Positions 23,548 through 32,671 are shown, counted from the first letter of the stretch. The stretch: DNA of 64,000 nt from Emticicia sp031378345 (GCA_031378345.1 JANNDY010000118.1:11222-75221), one strand, 5' to 3'. Notes: a model not told the origin generated them from the sequence alone. Translations and numbers: made by a program.

Positions 23548-24075
23548 ATGGAAGATTTTGAAAATTCTGAGGTACTCAAAAAGGTTTTAAATGACTTCAT
23601 AAACCTTGCGGAAAAGAGGTTTCGAGAAGCCATTCATCGTGAAGGCTTGGTGCTTTCTGCCGAGATGATTAACTCTATTAGAGCAGGTGCCGTTGAAGAA
23701 GGTCAGGGCTTTATTGGCTGTCATGTCTATTATTCAGAGGTGTTTCGATTGAAAGATGTTAAGCAATTAAACTACCAAAGAACGCCACCACTTGCAGCCA
23801 TGCGAGACTATGTTGAAAAGGTTGGCATCGAAAACTTTTCGTTTATTCCTGGATATAAAAATGGAGATAGACCACCGACAGAAACTGAAGCAATTGAGCG
23901 AGTGGCATGGGGATTAAAAACTGCTCGCAAAAACATTCCCAACGTAAAGCGTGGTTATCGTGGTATCTACAACGATGAGTTAAAAAACTATATTCTTCCT
24001 AAATTTTATGATGATATGAGCAAAAGCACTCAGGCTTTTGCTTTGACACAATTACGAATCATGTTCAATGATTAA
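23548..24075 (+). CDS. Minor virion/tail protein
   Basis: 175 aa, helical, soluble. Immediately upstream of the tape measure and first gene behind P3. Size and context resemble HK97 gp10-type head-tail or tail-completion proteins, but similarity is not strong enough for a firm name. Confidence 0.5.
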   Translation: MEDFENSEVLKKVLNDFINLAEKRFREAIHREGLVLSAEMINSIRAGAVEEGQGFIGCHVYYSEVFRLKDVKQLNYQRTPPLAAMRDYVEKVGIENFSFIPGYKNGDRPPTETEAIERVAWGLKTARKNIPNVKRGYRGIYNDELKNYILPKFYDDMSKSTQAFALTQLRIMFND

Positions 24076-24086
24076 TTGATACTACT

Positions 24087-27000
24087 ATGCAAGATGACTT
24101 ACTGAGCCTGCGAATAAAGGCTCAAACGACCGAATTTAATAAACAATTAGACGAACTCAATAATAAATCGAAGCTACTAAAAGCTACGCTGAAAGACATT
24201 GAGCAAAGCAAAGGCATCAAGTCGGAGGAGTATGCCAAAGCCAAACAGGAATTGAAAGATGCTGAAAAAGCGGCTGCCGCTTTGGTGAAACAACTCCGTA
24301 CAATGGACGTTTCAAAAATGTCTATGAAAGAGCTAAATCTTGAAGCTAAAAACTTGGCAAAAGAAATGCTCGGTGCTGACCGCAACACAAAGGCTTATGC
24401 TGATAATGCTAAACGCTTGGGAGAAGTTGAAAGTGAATTAGGAAAAGCAAAAAAACAAGCAAATCTCTTAAAGCAAGAAGGGGCTGCACTTTCTATGACA
24501 TGGAAAGATAAAGTTATCAAAGGCTTTCAAGATTTTGGCGTGGTTGGCGTTGCTTCAATGGCTGCCGTTGGCATGGCTGTGAAGCAAGCATTTAGCTATA
24601 TTGTAGATAGTTTTGTGGATTTTGACCAAGCCGCTGCGGACACAAAAGGAGAGCTTGGATTGACACAAAAACAAATTGCAGAACTAAGAGAAGAAGCCAA
24701 AAAGACAGGACCTGAGTTTGGAAAAACTGCCAAAGAAATGATGGAGGCTTATAACGCCATCGGTTCTGGAAAGTCGGAGTTGATAAAGACAGAAGGTGGA
24801 TTAAAAAAGGTTACTGACCAAGCCATTCGTTTATCGACGGTTGCAGGAATGGACATGAAAGATTCTGCCAATGTGATGGTAGAATCTTTAAACCAATATG
24901 GCAAGTCTGCCAATGATGCAGCCAAGTTTGTGGACATATTGGCTACTGGAACAAAGGTCGGTGCTGCAAAAATCAATGAGATTTCTGAATCTTTGAAATA
25001 TGTGGGACCTGTTGCCAAAGTTGCAGGAGTAAGTTTTGGGCAGACAAACGCAGCTTTGCAAGTGCTGGCTCAAAGTGGTATCAAAGGAGAAATGGCAGGT
25101 ACATCGCTTCGAGGAACTTTGCTTGAACTTGCCAAAAGTACCGACAAAACAATTAATCCGACAATAGTTGGCTTGCAAACTGCGATTGAAAACTTATCGA
25201 AGAAGAACTATACTGCTGCACAAATGTCAGATTTGGTTGGCAAGACAAACGTTTCGGCAGCTATTGCCATGCGAGACAACGCAGGAAAATTGAAAGAATG
25301 GACTGCCGAAATTGAAAAAGGTGGTGGAGCTGCATCAATGTATGCAGATAAAACCAATACGCTGAAATTTCAAATCACTCAGGCAAAAGCAATTGTCTTA
25401 AATTATGCTGTGAGTTTTGGTGAAAAATTAGCTCCAGCCATTAGTGGTGTGATAAAATTCGCTTTGGCTTTCATCAGTACCATTGCTGCCATACCGAAAT
25501 TTATTTATGACAATCGCACAGCCATTGGAGGCTTGGCAGTTGCTTTAATTGCCTTCAATGCCCCACTTATTACCTCCAATGCCCTATTGCTCTACAATGC
25601 AGGATTGACAAAAGGTAAAGTTATTTGGGACAAAGCAAGTGCAGTGGCTACTACTCTAATGACAGTTGCTACCACAGGATTAAATACAGCGATGAAAGCC
25701 AATCCTATTGGGTTTGTTATTGGTTTACTCATCGGTTTAGGAACTATTATTTATGAAACCTATCAACGTAGCCAAACTTTTAGGGCGGGCTTGGCTGGCT
25801 TATGGTCATTGATGAAAGAAGGTGCTGCAATTATTTCAAGGATTTGGACAGCCATGAAAAACCTTGATTTTAAGGCTGTGGCAAGCGAGTTGACAAATGC
25901 TACTACCAATATGGCGAAATCTTTTCAAAAAGGATATGCCGATAAAGTTAAAGAAGAAAGCACAAAAGTTGTTGCCTCAGTTAAAAAAGATGGTGAAGAC
26001 ACAGTAAAAAATGATGCAGCTAAAAATACGAAATTAGCCAAAGGAATTGATGAATTGAGCGACAAACAAAAGAAGGCTCAAGAAGATAGAAAAACAGCCA
26101 ACGAAGAAGCTCTCAAGAAAATAGATGAGTTGGAGCAGGACGCAAAGCTGGAGCATATCAGAAGAATGGAGGGCGAAGTGGCGTATGAAAAAGCAAAGCT
26201 GAATCAGAAGTTTGAAGAAGAAAAAAAGGCTATTCAAGCAAGTCTTTTGAGCAAAGAAAATAAAGCTGTGCAAATTAGGCTCATGGAGGCAAAGCTGGAT
26301 AGTGATTTAGAAAAATTGGAAGAGCAAAACCAAAAGGCAACTGCTGATATTGTTGAGAGATGGACGGAAGAAGAGTTTGTAAAGAAGATAAAGAAAGCTC
26401 AAGACTTTGCCAACTCCGAACTTGCCAATGCCCGAAAGCATATCAAAGATGTTGAGTTACTGGCTAAAATTGAAACTAAAATAAATGAAAGCCTAAAGAA
26501 TGATATTGCTGCCATCAAAGCAGACCAAGAAGCAGAAACAATAAAAAAAGCCGAAGAAACTGCCAAGAAAGAAGGGGAAATTTCAAAGAAAAGACTTGAT
26601 GCCGAGAAGTTTATCCTTCAGCAAGAAACAGAGGCAACAAAGGCGTTTTTTGATTGGAAAGAACTTGATGCCAAAGGTAATGCCAAGAAACTTTTGAAGG
26701 TCCAGAAGGAGCGATTAGACGAAGAATTGAGGCTTCAAAAAGAAAAACTGAGACTTGAGCAACAAACTGAAGAAGCTGATGCCAAAGAGAAAATCAAGGA
26801 CAAGGCTGTTTTGGAAAAGGCTCTTGTAGATATTCAATCGAAATATAACTCGCTTGAGTTGGCTGAAAGCAGAAAAGTTGCTTTGGAAAAAATCGAACTG
26901 GAGAAAAAAGTAAAAGAGGAAAAAGAGAAGGTTTGGAAAGCAACCAGCAGTGCGTTTTCATCATTGCTCAAGGGCGACTTAAATTCGTTTGTCGAACACC

Positions 27001-28727
27001 TCAGTAGTGTCAATACTGCCCAACAAAAGAGCTGGCAAAAGGAGCTTTCAGGCAACATGGAAAAAGTCGCTGCGGTCGCTCAAATGGCTCAAGCTGCGGT
27101 GAGTTTCTTGAATGATTTGGCACAGAAAAAAGCTGAACGAGCCATTGCCGAAGTGCAACGAGAATACGAGTTTCAAAAGGCAACTATTGACAAGCAGCTT
27201 GCCGAAAACAAAGATGCCATCAGTAAAGCTGAAGACGAAAAGAAGGCTATCAAAGAAGCAGCTTCGGAGAAAATAAAAAGCATCAAAGAGCAGGAAGAAG
27301 CAAAGGTAAAAAGCCTTGAAGATTTTTATCGCTCTATGTCAAGTGCTGATGCTAAGATGGATTTGCAAGAGCAGATTGACTTGACAAACCAAGAAGCAGA
27401 AGCAAAAATAGAAGCTGCAAAAAAAGCAAAAGAAGAAGCAACATCGAATGCTCGTGAAGCTCGTGATGAAAAGATTATAGCAGCAGAAGCGGCTCGTGAT
27501 GCTGAAATAGCATCTATTAAGCAACGCAACAATATTGATAAAGCAGCAAAGGAAGAGCTAATAGCACGAGCAAAAGCAAAAGCAGAGCAGGAAATAAGCA
27601 TAGCAAAGCAGGAATATGATAGCAAAGTAAAGCTATCGAAGGAAGAAACGGAAGCAAAAATAAAGGATGCTACCAAAGAAAAGGAAGACAAAGTAAAGTT
27701 AATGAAGCAGCTACAAACTGCCGATAAAGAGAAGGCAAAAGAGCTGATAGATAATGCCAAACTCGAAGCTAAAGAGAAGGTAGCTGCTGCCGAAAAAGAG
27801 AAAAATGATAAGCTGCGAATAGTAGAGCAGGAAAAAGCAAAACGTGTGCAGGAGAAGAAGGATTTGGAAGATAAGATGCACGAAGAAGACAAAAAAGCAA
27901 AGCAGAAGGAATATGACCTAAAAATGAAAGCATGGAAAGCACAGCAAAAAGCAGACATTGCTTCTGCTTTGATTGGCGGTGCTTTGGCTATTATCAAAGC
28001 ACTTGCAGCAGGTTTTCCTTTGGGTTTGGTTATGGCTGCCGTTACAGCTGTAATGACGGGAATTCAAGTTGCCAAAATAAAGAACCAAGCTCCACCAGCG
28101 ATGCCAACGTTTGCAGTTGGTGGTTTGATTGATGGCTCTGCTCATGGTAGCAGCTATGGCAAAGGTGGTTTGGCAATAATTGACCGCAGAACTGGGCGTG
28201 AAGAAGGCGAAATGGAAGGGCAAGAATGGATTGTAGATAAACATCAAACCAAAGCCAATATGCCATTATTGAAGGCTATGAAAGCAAAAACGCAGCGTGG
28301 CGACCGTAGCCCTGTGGCAATGCCTGTGGGCTTCCGTGATGGTGGAAGTGTTGATGTTGATTGGAATAGAAAGATGTATCGCTACGGTGGGCGAGTAGTA
28401 AGAATGTATGAAGATGGAGGCGATATTCCATCGCCTGAGTCGGTGTCAAGTCGAAGTGCAGCAGCTTCGGCTGCTGAAGGTGGCGAGAGTGCCAATGCCG
28501 ACAGAGATATGGCAAAAAAGCAAGCCGAAGAGCAGCTTGATAATCAAAAAAATCAACTGATAGAATTAAAAAGAATTGGTGAAGTTTTAGATGAAATCAA
28601 AGCGAATACTGGAGCAAATGTTGGAGCAACAAACGAAGTAACTCAAGCCGTGAGAGATAGCAATACCAATGGTAAGTTTGATACTTTGATAGGAGCGATT
28701 TCGCAGTTTGGAAGTAAGGCTGCATAA
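24087..28727 (+). CDS. Tail tape measure protein
   Basis: 1546 aa, the longest gene. An N-terminal coiled coil leads to a TP901-type core (about residues 150-430), hydrophobic helices around 450-480 and 540-555, very long Lys/Glu/Ala coiled coils (650-1290), a membrane-active Ala/Gly helix near 1295-1330, and a Gly-rich tail. Its length sets tail length; at roughly 0.15 nm per residue that would be about 230 nm. Long antisense frames inside it are by-products of the repeated composition. Confidence 0.92.
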   Translation: MQDDLLSLRIKAQTTEFNKQLDELNNKSKLLKATLKDIEQSKGIKSEEYAKAKQELKDAEKAAAALVKQLRTMDVSKMSMKELNLEAKNLAKEMLGADRNTKAYADNAKRLGEVESELGKAKKQANLLKQEGAALSMTWKDKVIKGFQDFGVVGVASMAAVGMAVKQAFSYIVDSFVDFDQAAADTKGELGLTQKQIAELREEAKKTGPEFGKTAKEMMEAYNAIGSGKSELIKTEGGLKKVTDQAIRLSTVAGMDMKDSANVMVESLNQYGKSANDAAKFVDILATGTKVGAAKINEISESLKYVGPVAKVAGVSFGQTNAALQVLAQSGIKGEMAGTSLRGTLLELAKSTDKTINPTIVGLQTAIENLSKKNYTAAQMSDLVGKTNVSAAIAMRDNAGKLKEWTAEIEKGGGAASMYADKTNTLKFQITQAKAIVLNYAVSFGEKLAPAISGVIKFALAFISTIAAIPKFIYDNRTAIGGLAVALIAFNAPLITSNALLLYNAGLTKGKVIWDKASAVATTLMTVATTGLNTAMKANPIGFVIGLLIGLGTIIYETYQRSQTFRAGLAGLWSLMKEGAAIISRIWTAMKNLDFKAVASELTNATTNMAKSFQKGYADKVKEESTKVVASVKKDGEDTVKNDAAKNTKLAKGIDELSDKQKKAQEDRKTANEEALKKIDELEQDAKLEHIRRMEGEVAYEKAKLNQKFEEEKKAIQASLLSKENKAVQIRLMEAKLDSDLEKLEEQNQKATADIVERWTEEEFVKKIKKAQDFANSELANARKHIKDVELLAKIETKINESLKNDIAAIKADQEAETIKKAEETAKKEGEISKKRLDAEKFILQQETEATKAFFDWKELDAKGNAKKLLKVQKERLDEELRLQKEKLRLEQQTEEADAKEKIKDKAVLEKALVDIQSKYNSLELAESRKVALEKIELEKKVKEEKEKVWKATSSAFSSLLKGDLNSFVEHLSSVNTAQQKSWQKELSGNMEKVAAVAQMAQAAVSFLNDLAQKKAERAIAEVQREYEFQKATIDKQLAENKDAISKAEDEKKAIKEAASEKIKSIKEQEEAKVKSLEDFYRSMSSADAKMDLQEQIDLTNQEAEAKIEAAKKAKEEATSNAREARDEKIIAAEAARDAEIASIKQRNNIDKAAKEELIARAKAKAEQEISIAKQEYDSKVKLSKEETEAKIKDATKEKEDKVKLMKQLQTADKEKAKELIDNAKLEAKEKVAAAEKEKNDKLRIVEQEKAKRVQEKKDLEDKMHEEDKKAKQKEYDLKMKAWKAQQKADIASALIGGALAIIKALAAGFPLGLVMAAVTAVMTGIQVAKIKNQAPPAMPTFAVGGLIDGSAHGSSYGKGGLAIIDRRTGREEGEMEGQEWIVDKHQTKANMPLLKAMKAKTQRGDRSPVAMPVGFRDGGSVDVDWNRKMYRYGGRVVRMYEDGGDIPSPESVSSRSAAASAAEGGESANADRDMAKKQAEEQLDNQKNQLIELKRIGEVLDEIKANTGANVGATNEVTQAVRDSNTNGKFDTLIGAISQFGSKAA

Positions 28728-28755
28728 CCTCACCGAGCGACGGTCGTCCCAACCC

Positions 28756-28782
28756 CTCTCCGAAAATGGAGAGTGGCTTTTT
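28756..28782 (+). terminator. Terminator after tape measure gene
   Basis: CTCTCC and GGAGAG pair around GAAAAT and are followed by a T-rich tract. A dispersed palindrome (GAGCGACGGTCG) sits just upstream at 28735. Confidence 0.65.
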
Positions 28783-28794
28783 AATTATTTACTG

Positions 28795-28802
28795 TATCTT
28801 TG
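28795..28802 (+). promoter_or_regulatory. Bacteroidota-type -7 box
   Basis: TATCTTTG matches the host consensus TAnnTTTG, 24 bp before ATG 28827. There is no GTCCTTT element upstream, so this gene is probably read by host sigma factor alone. Confidence 0.5.
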
Positions 28803-28826
28803 AAAAACTATTCGATTATTTTTCAA

Positions 28827-29327
28827 ATGAAGACAAAATACTACGCTTTGAATATGCCAACACATCTGAAAAAATATGTGGAAACAAAGTTTGGCATTGA
28901 TAAAAATGGAAATGTCAAATTAGTTAAGTGCAGCACATTCGGCACTTTTATTTTCTTTGGTTTGCGAACCATCACCTACCCTCAAAAAAAGGAGGTAGAT
29001 AAGCTAAAACCATTCATCAAAATAAAATACTTTGACCCATCGCTCTCAAAGTTTTTGCCGAATGATTCTGACGAGTCAATCATTGAGTTTATTGACCGAC
29101 AATTTCGAGAAGAATTACTGGCGTTTGTGGCTGGTTCGCATGAAGCAGATGGAGAAGATTACACAAAATATGTGTGGCGATTTTTAGACCGGTACGGCAT
29201 CGTAAGAGACGAAGACATCGAAAGTGAAACCGCACGGAAGATTTATCGTGATTATTTGGAAAAAATACAGAAATTTAACCAAAAACTTTTCAGCGATTTG
29301 TCCGTAAATTCAGCGATTCGTCCGTAA
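28827..29327 (+). CDS. Hypothetical phage protein ending in a tandem repeat
   Basis: 166 aa from ATG 28827 (MKTKYYALNMPTHLKK), no recognised family. Basic N-terminus, acidic middle. The last 11 codons lie in the first two copies of a 20-bp tandem repeat; because 20 is not a multiple of 3, the second copy supplies the stop codon. It sits alone between a terminator and the P6 terminator-promoter, so it is probably a single-gene transcript. Confidence 0.6.
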   Translation: MKTKYYALNMPTHLKKYVETKFGIDKNGNVKLVKCSTFGTFIFFGLRTITYPQKKEVDKLKPFIKIKYFDPSLSKFLPNDSDESIIEFIDRQFREELLAFVAGSHEADGEDYTKYVWRFLDRYGIVRDEDIESETARKIYRDYLEKIQKFNQKLFSDLSVNSAIRP

Positions 29328-29370
29328 ATTCAGCGATTTGTCCGTATTTTCAGCGATTTGTCCATTGTCA
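29291..29370. repeat. 20-bp tandem repeat, four copies
   Basis: Four copies of CAGCGATTTGTCCGTAAATT-type units start at 29291, 29311, 29331 and 29351; the last two diverge at their ends. The period is close to two helical turns, so bound proteins would line up on one face. It lies 70 bp upstream of promoter P6. Confidence 0.8.
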
Positions 29371-29413
29371 AAAAGCACATAAGTAACTGATAATCAGTAT
29401 ATTATAAAATATT

Positions 29414-29448
29414 TAAGGACGGGATTTGCTCAAAATTCCGTCCTTTTT
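29414..29448 (+). terminator. Terminator overlapping promoter P6
   Basis: AAGGACGG and CCGTCCTT pair around a loop and are followed by a T run. The downstream arm contains the GTCCTTT of promoter P6. Confidence 0.75.
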
Positions 29449-29474
29449 TTTGTGCCTATATGTGTGGAATTTTG
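29440..29474 (+). promoter_or_regulatory. Prophage promoter P6 (GTCCTTT class)
   Basis: GTCCTTT at 29440, TTTG at 29471, ATG at 29480. Only 5 bases separate the -7 box and the start codon, so the transcript should be nearly leaderless. Confidence 0.7.
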
Positions 29475-29479
29475 CCCTT

Positions 29480-30337
29480 ATGGAAGAGCTTAAAATCGGC
29501 AAATGGTGCAATGGCATAAATGTTGGCTACGTGCGTGAACTAAAGCTCGTAGCAACGACAGACATTGTACGGTTTGATGAGCCTTTGGTTTTCAATCAAA
29601 ACGACATTCATCAATTTTCTTTCGATGGACTCCAGTTTTCCGAATCTGCGAAAATATTTGTGTCGGGCTTCTATAAACGTGAATGTTTTTTCTCAAGTAA
29701 AAGCAGCCAAGATGCCAACGGCATTTCTTACGACACAAGCATCATTTGGACATGGATTGGCAATAGTGGCGAGTTGATGGATTTCTTATATAGAAACCAA
29801 CACAAACAATGGGTTGCCTTTTTCACAGACCAAAACGGACGTAGCTATGTAGCTGGCTCATTGGAGTTGCCAATGAAGCTGGTATTTGCTCAAGCCATTG
29901 ATGCTCAAAATGCCATCAAAATACAATTAACTTCACAAAGTTGGCATCCTGCATGGTTTGTCGAAAATATCAATCTCATGGCACTTAATACTCAAACAAT
30001 TGATTTACGCCGCTACGCTTCTTTTGATATACGTGCCTATGAAGGCGACACGATTCAAGAAGTATTTGTTTTTCGTGATGGCAATACAGCTATCGAAAAT
30101 CTTACAGGAAGCAGCTTCAAATTGCAAGTACGCAGACTTGATGGCAGCATCGTTACTTCTTTTACAATGGGCGATGGTTTTACGCTACAAAATAGCAACA
30201 ATGAATTGCTTATGTATAAAACTGATTTGATTCCAAACGGTGAGTATGTATATGATTTGCAGCGTACATATCCTGATAGTGTAATTGAAACTCAAATGAA
30301 AGGTAAATTCATCGTAGAATCTCAAATAACAACATGA
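29480..30337 (+). CDS. Tail tip/baseplate protein
   Basis: 285 aa from ATG 29480. The last third (DTIQEVFVFRDGNTAIENL onwards) resembles the Ig-like N-terminal domain of baseplate proteins of the BppU type. The start fits promoter P6; an upstream open frame is not protein-like. Overlaps the next gene by 4 bases. Confidence 0.6.
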   Translation: MEELKIGKWCNGINVGYVRELKLVATTDIVRFDEPLVFNQNDIHQFSFDGLQFSESAKIFVSGFYKRECFFSSKSSQDANGISYDTSIIWTWIGNSGELMDFLYRNQHKQWVAFFTDQNGRSYVAGSLELPMKLVFAQAIDAQNAIKIQLTSQSWHPAWFVENINLMALNTQTIDLRRYASFDIRAYEGDTIQEVFVFRDGNTAIENLTGSSFKLQVRRLDGSIVTSFTMGDGFTLQNSNNELLMYKTDLIPNGEYVYDLQRTYPDSVIETQMKGKFIVESQITT

Positions 30338-30891
30338 CAGCCAAAATAGAAATATCCAATACAAGTAAACCCGGTTCGCAAGGATACCCGGGCTGGTCGC
30401 CACAGTTGGCAATGGTTGCCGACGGTGCAAGGTATGTTTTAAAAATCATAGACTGGGTGGGTGGCGTTGGCACAAAGCCAAGTATCGTAAATCAGTTTAT
30501 TGGACTTGGTGGCATTGTTTCAAGTGCAGCTTTGGCAGTTGATGTAAGGGGTGCAAGTGATATTGGCGATGTGGTATTTACTAATTTGAGTGCAATGGTT
30601 TTGAAAAACCATACAACTTACTTAGCAAATTCGGCTGGGACTACTTTTTCTTTTCCTACGCTTACATCAATGGGTTTTGAATTTACTTTGATTAACAATC
30701 ATCAGTACGGTGCAAGTTTGACCATTCCTTCAGGAGCAGTTTTAAGAAAGCCAAGCTCTCGTACAGTCGGTGCAGCGTTTGAGTCTGTGAGTTGGGTAAT
30801 TGATAGCTCGACAAGTTTTACTTTTCCTGTAGGAATATTTAATGTCAAGACTTTTGTTGCAGGACCTACAATCTTAATTTATATTTTTTAA
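30334..30891 (+). CDS. Tail fibre-like protein
   Basis: 185 aa. After a short Gly/Pro stretch comes GWSPQLAMVADGARYVLKI and DWVGGVGTKPS, a motif widespread in phage tail fibres, then a beta-rich C-terminus. Probably part of the receptor-binding apparatus. Confidence 0.65.
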   Translation: MTAKIEISNTSKPGSQGYPGWSPQLAMVADGARYVLKIIDWVGGVGTKPSIVNQFIGLGGIVSSAALAVDVRGASDIGDVVFTNLSAMVLKNHTTYLANSAGTTFSFPTLTSMGFEFTLINNHQYGASLTIPSGAVLRKPSSRTVGAAFESVSWVIDSSTSFTFPVGIFNVKTFVAGPTILIYIF

Positions 30892-30908
30892 TTTTTAATC
30901 AACATTTT

Positions 30909-31502
30909 ATGAAAAAGTTACTCTTATTTATCTCCATTGTTTTTGTCGCTGCCACTATTGCAACGGCTCAAGGTTCTGTCAGTATCGCTGCCACAAATGG
31001 TGGCTCTGTTACACTCACGCCTGAAGGCGTAACTCGCTCTACTCCAACTCCTATCGTAACGAGAGGTATTGCAGCATCAAAACCAAAGCCGGTTGTCGCT
31101 CCAGTTATTAAACCTGTTGAAGGAAAAATAACAACTTATGCCTTCACAGGCTTAGATGTGGCTCAAGCAAGAATGATATTCAACGCATATCGTGGGGTGC
31201 GAGATGATGAAAGTGCAACAAAAGAAGATTTGGCAACGGCAGATGCTTTGCGAAAATTTATCATTGAAAATAAAGACTTTACTACCTCAAAAAAAACAAT
31301 CGATGTAAACGTTCCTGCCGAAAAAGTTGATAGAGTCTTTTCAAATGGTTGGTATCACAATCGTAAAGAATTACAAAGGCAGTTGCAACAGTTAGATGTT
31401 GAAGAAAAATTATATAAAATGGCAATGAAGCAAGAAACCGATGCGAAAATTCCCGAACAAGACTCGAAATTGAGATTTAGGAAAGACAGATTTGACCAGT
31501 AA
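30909..31502 (+). CDS. Exported phage protein
   Basis: 197 aa with a Sec signal peptide (about residues 1-20, ending TIATAQ), a proline-rich linker and a helical C-terminal half rich in Lys/Glu/Gln. No family recognised. Exported proteins among tail genes may modify the host envelope or belong to lysis. Confidence 0.6.
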   Translation: MKKLLLFISIVFVAATIATAQGSVSIAATNGGSVTLTPEGVTRSTPTPIVTRGIAASKPKPVVAPVIKPVEGKITTYAFTGLDVAQARMIFNAYRGVRDDESATKEDLATADALRKFIIENKDFTTSKKTIDVNVPAEKVDRVFSNGWYHNRKELQRQLQQLDVEEKLYKMAMKQETDAKIPEQDSKLRFRKDRFDQ

Positions 31503-31504
31503 AA

Positions 31505-31545
31505 AAACCTCACCCCAACCCTCTCCAAAAGAGAGGGGAATAATA
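31505..31545. repeat. CCTCACCCCAACC-type palindrome
   Basis: A hairpin with CCCTCTC and GAGAGGGG around CAAAA. A related sequence follows the tape measure gene at 28727. It may act as a weak terminator or be a dispersed REP-like repeat. Confidence 0.5.
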
Positions 31546-31550
31546 TTGTT

Positions 31551-31964
31551 ATGAAAAAAATATTATTTCTTTTGCTTATCGCTCAAATTGGATTTGGGCA
31601 AAGCGTTGAAGAACAAACCGCAATTTTGACACGAGAAACGGCAGAGCCAGTGGTGATGCTTACCTCCATAGATATTTTTCAGAAGTTACAGAAAGATAAT
31701 CGCATAGATTATGTAATGGTAACAAATGAAGATAATGTCAATGTTTTTTACTACGAAAATGGCGAACTCAATGTATTGAGACCTCAAACAACTGACGTTT
31801 TCTTGAGCATTCGAGATGGTTTTGGTCGGGTTGTTTCCCATCCATTTTTATTCTTTGATAAGGCATCGCTTGGAAGGAATGTCCATTTTCGAGTAGGCAT
31901 CTGTAAGAATTGCCGAAGCTCTCCTATTGGTGTCCAGTATGGTTATGTATCTCCAAAACAATGA
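31551..31964 (+). CDS. Exported phage protein
   Basis: 137 aa with a signal peptide ending IGFGQ, an alpha/beta mature part and a C-terminal CKNC pair. No family recognised. Overlaps the LytTR gene (ATGA), so the two are co-translated. Confidence 0.6.
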   Translation: MKKILFLLLIAQIGFGQSVEEQTAILTRETAEPVVMLTSIDIFQKLQKDNRIDYVMVTNEDNVNVFYYENGELNVLRPQTTDVFLSIRDGFGRVVSHPFLFFDKASLGRNVHFRVGICKNCRSSPIGVQYGYVSPKQ

Positions 31965-32257
31965 AAAGATTACTGTTGTCCTTAGATTCACTCAATGACA
32001 TTATTGCTTTACAAGGTATTCAATGCGTTGGTTATTGCGAAGCTGTATTATCAGAACGTTGTGTTGTCTTTGGTGGTTCGATTGCGAACTTGAGTAATTA
32101 TTTAGATGCAAGATTTATTCGGATAAGTCGAACCGTATTGGTCAATAAAAACCATATTGTGCAGTTTGATGAGAAAACAGTGAGCTTATCTAATGGTCAG
32201 CTACACAATATTTCTCGCAGACGCAAAAAGCAAGTTTTGGTTTCACTCAATAGTTAA
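31961..32257 (+). CDS. LytTR-domain DNA-binding regulator
   Basis: 98 aa from ATG 31961. Residues from about 35 match the LytTR fold: ANLSNYLDARFIRISRTVLV, then VNKNHIVQF, VSLSNGQLHNISRRRK. LytTR proteins bind paired direct repeats about two turns apart and activate transcription. No receiver domain is present, so it is not a two-component response regulator. It lies among late genes directly before a terminator and promoter P4. A candidate activator of the late promoters; binding sites are not shown. Confidence 0.75.
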   Translation: MKRLLLSLDSLNDIIALQGIQCVGYCEAVLSERCVVFGGSIANLSNYLDARFIRISRTVLVNKNHIVQFDEKTVSLSNGQLHNISRRRKKQVLVSLNS

Positions 32258-32277
32258 GGTTGAATGTTCGTAAGTAG

Positions 32278-32312
32278 AATCTCCAAAGGCATTACTTTTG
32301 GAGATTTTTTTG
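32278..32312 (+). terminator. Intrinsic terminator
   Basis: AATCTCCAAA and TTTGGAGATT pair around a 12-nt region and are followed by a T run. Promoter P4 starts 9 bases later. Confidence 0.8.
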
Positions 32313-32320
32313 TTTTGACC

Positions 32321-32355
32321 GTCCTTTCTAATGGCTTGAGATTGGTTCAGTTTTG
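32321..32355 (+). promoter_or_regulatory. Prophage promoter P4 (GTCCTTT class)
   Basis: GTCCTTT at 32321, TTTG at 32352, followed by TA. It precedes the 77-aa gene by 33 bp. Confidence 0.75.
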
Positions 32356-32388
32356 TAACAGAAAAATTTATAACAAATCATTGAAATT

Positions 32389-32622
32389 ATGGAAAGAGGA
32401 TTAATCATCGAAGACGGTAAGGTTATTATCGCCAACGAAAAGAGTGTCAGTTTTGGCAATCGCATCATTATCAAATCATTTTTGAGAATTCTCACCAAAA
32501 TCGCTCGACCGCTTTTGGTATCAATTACCGCACAATTAGTCTTGGCAGCCATGAAGAGCGAAGCTGATGCAGAAGCATTTTTGGAAGATGTTTTGGAACA
32601 ACTGGACAGTTCTCCTAACTAA
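32389..32622 (+). CDS. Small phage protein in its own transcription unit
   Basis: 77 aa with a central amphipathic/hydrophobic helix (SFLRILTKIARPLLVSITAQ) and an acidic C-terminus. It is flanked by its own promoter P4 and a terminator, so it is expressed independently of its neighbours. No family recognised; possibly membrane-associated. Confidence 0.6.
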   Translation: MERGLIIEDGKVIIANEKSVSFGNRIIIKSFLRILTKIARPLLVSITAQLVLAAMKSEADAEAFLEDVLEQLDSSPN

Positions 32623-32635
32623 CATTTTTTACAGG

Positions 32636-32660
32636 AATCCTCAGAAATGAGGATTTTTTG
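32636..32660 (+). terminator. Intrinsic terminator
   Basis: AATCCTCA and TGAGGATT around GAAA, followed by TTTTT. It closes the 77-aa gene unit; promoter P5 follows 12 bases later. Confidence 0.8.
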
Positions 32661-32671
32661 TTTTTAAAGCC

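Noticed and set aside
27326..27997. 223-aa minus-strand frame inside the tape measure gene.
   Set aside because: Ser/Phe/Ala-rich shadow of the Lys/Glu/Ala coiled coil; no start context.
29291..29370. Tandem repeats as a CRISPR array.
   Set aside because: Units are contiguous, 20 bp, with no spacers; no cas genes nearby.
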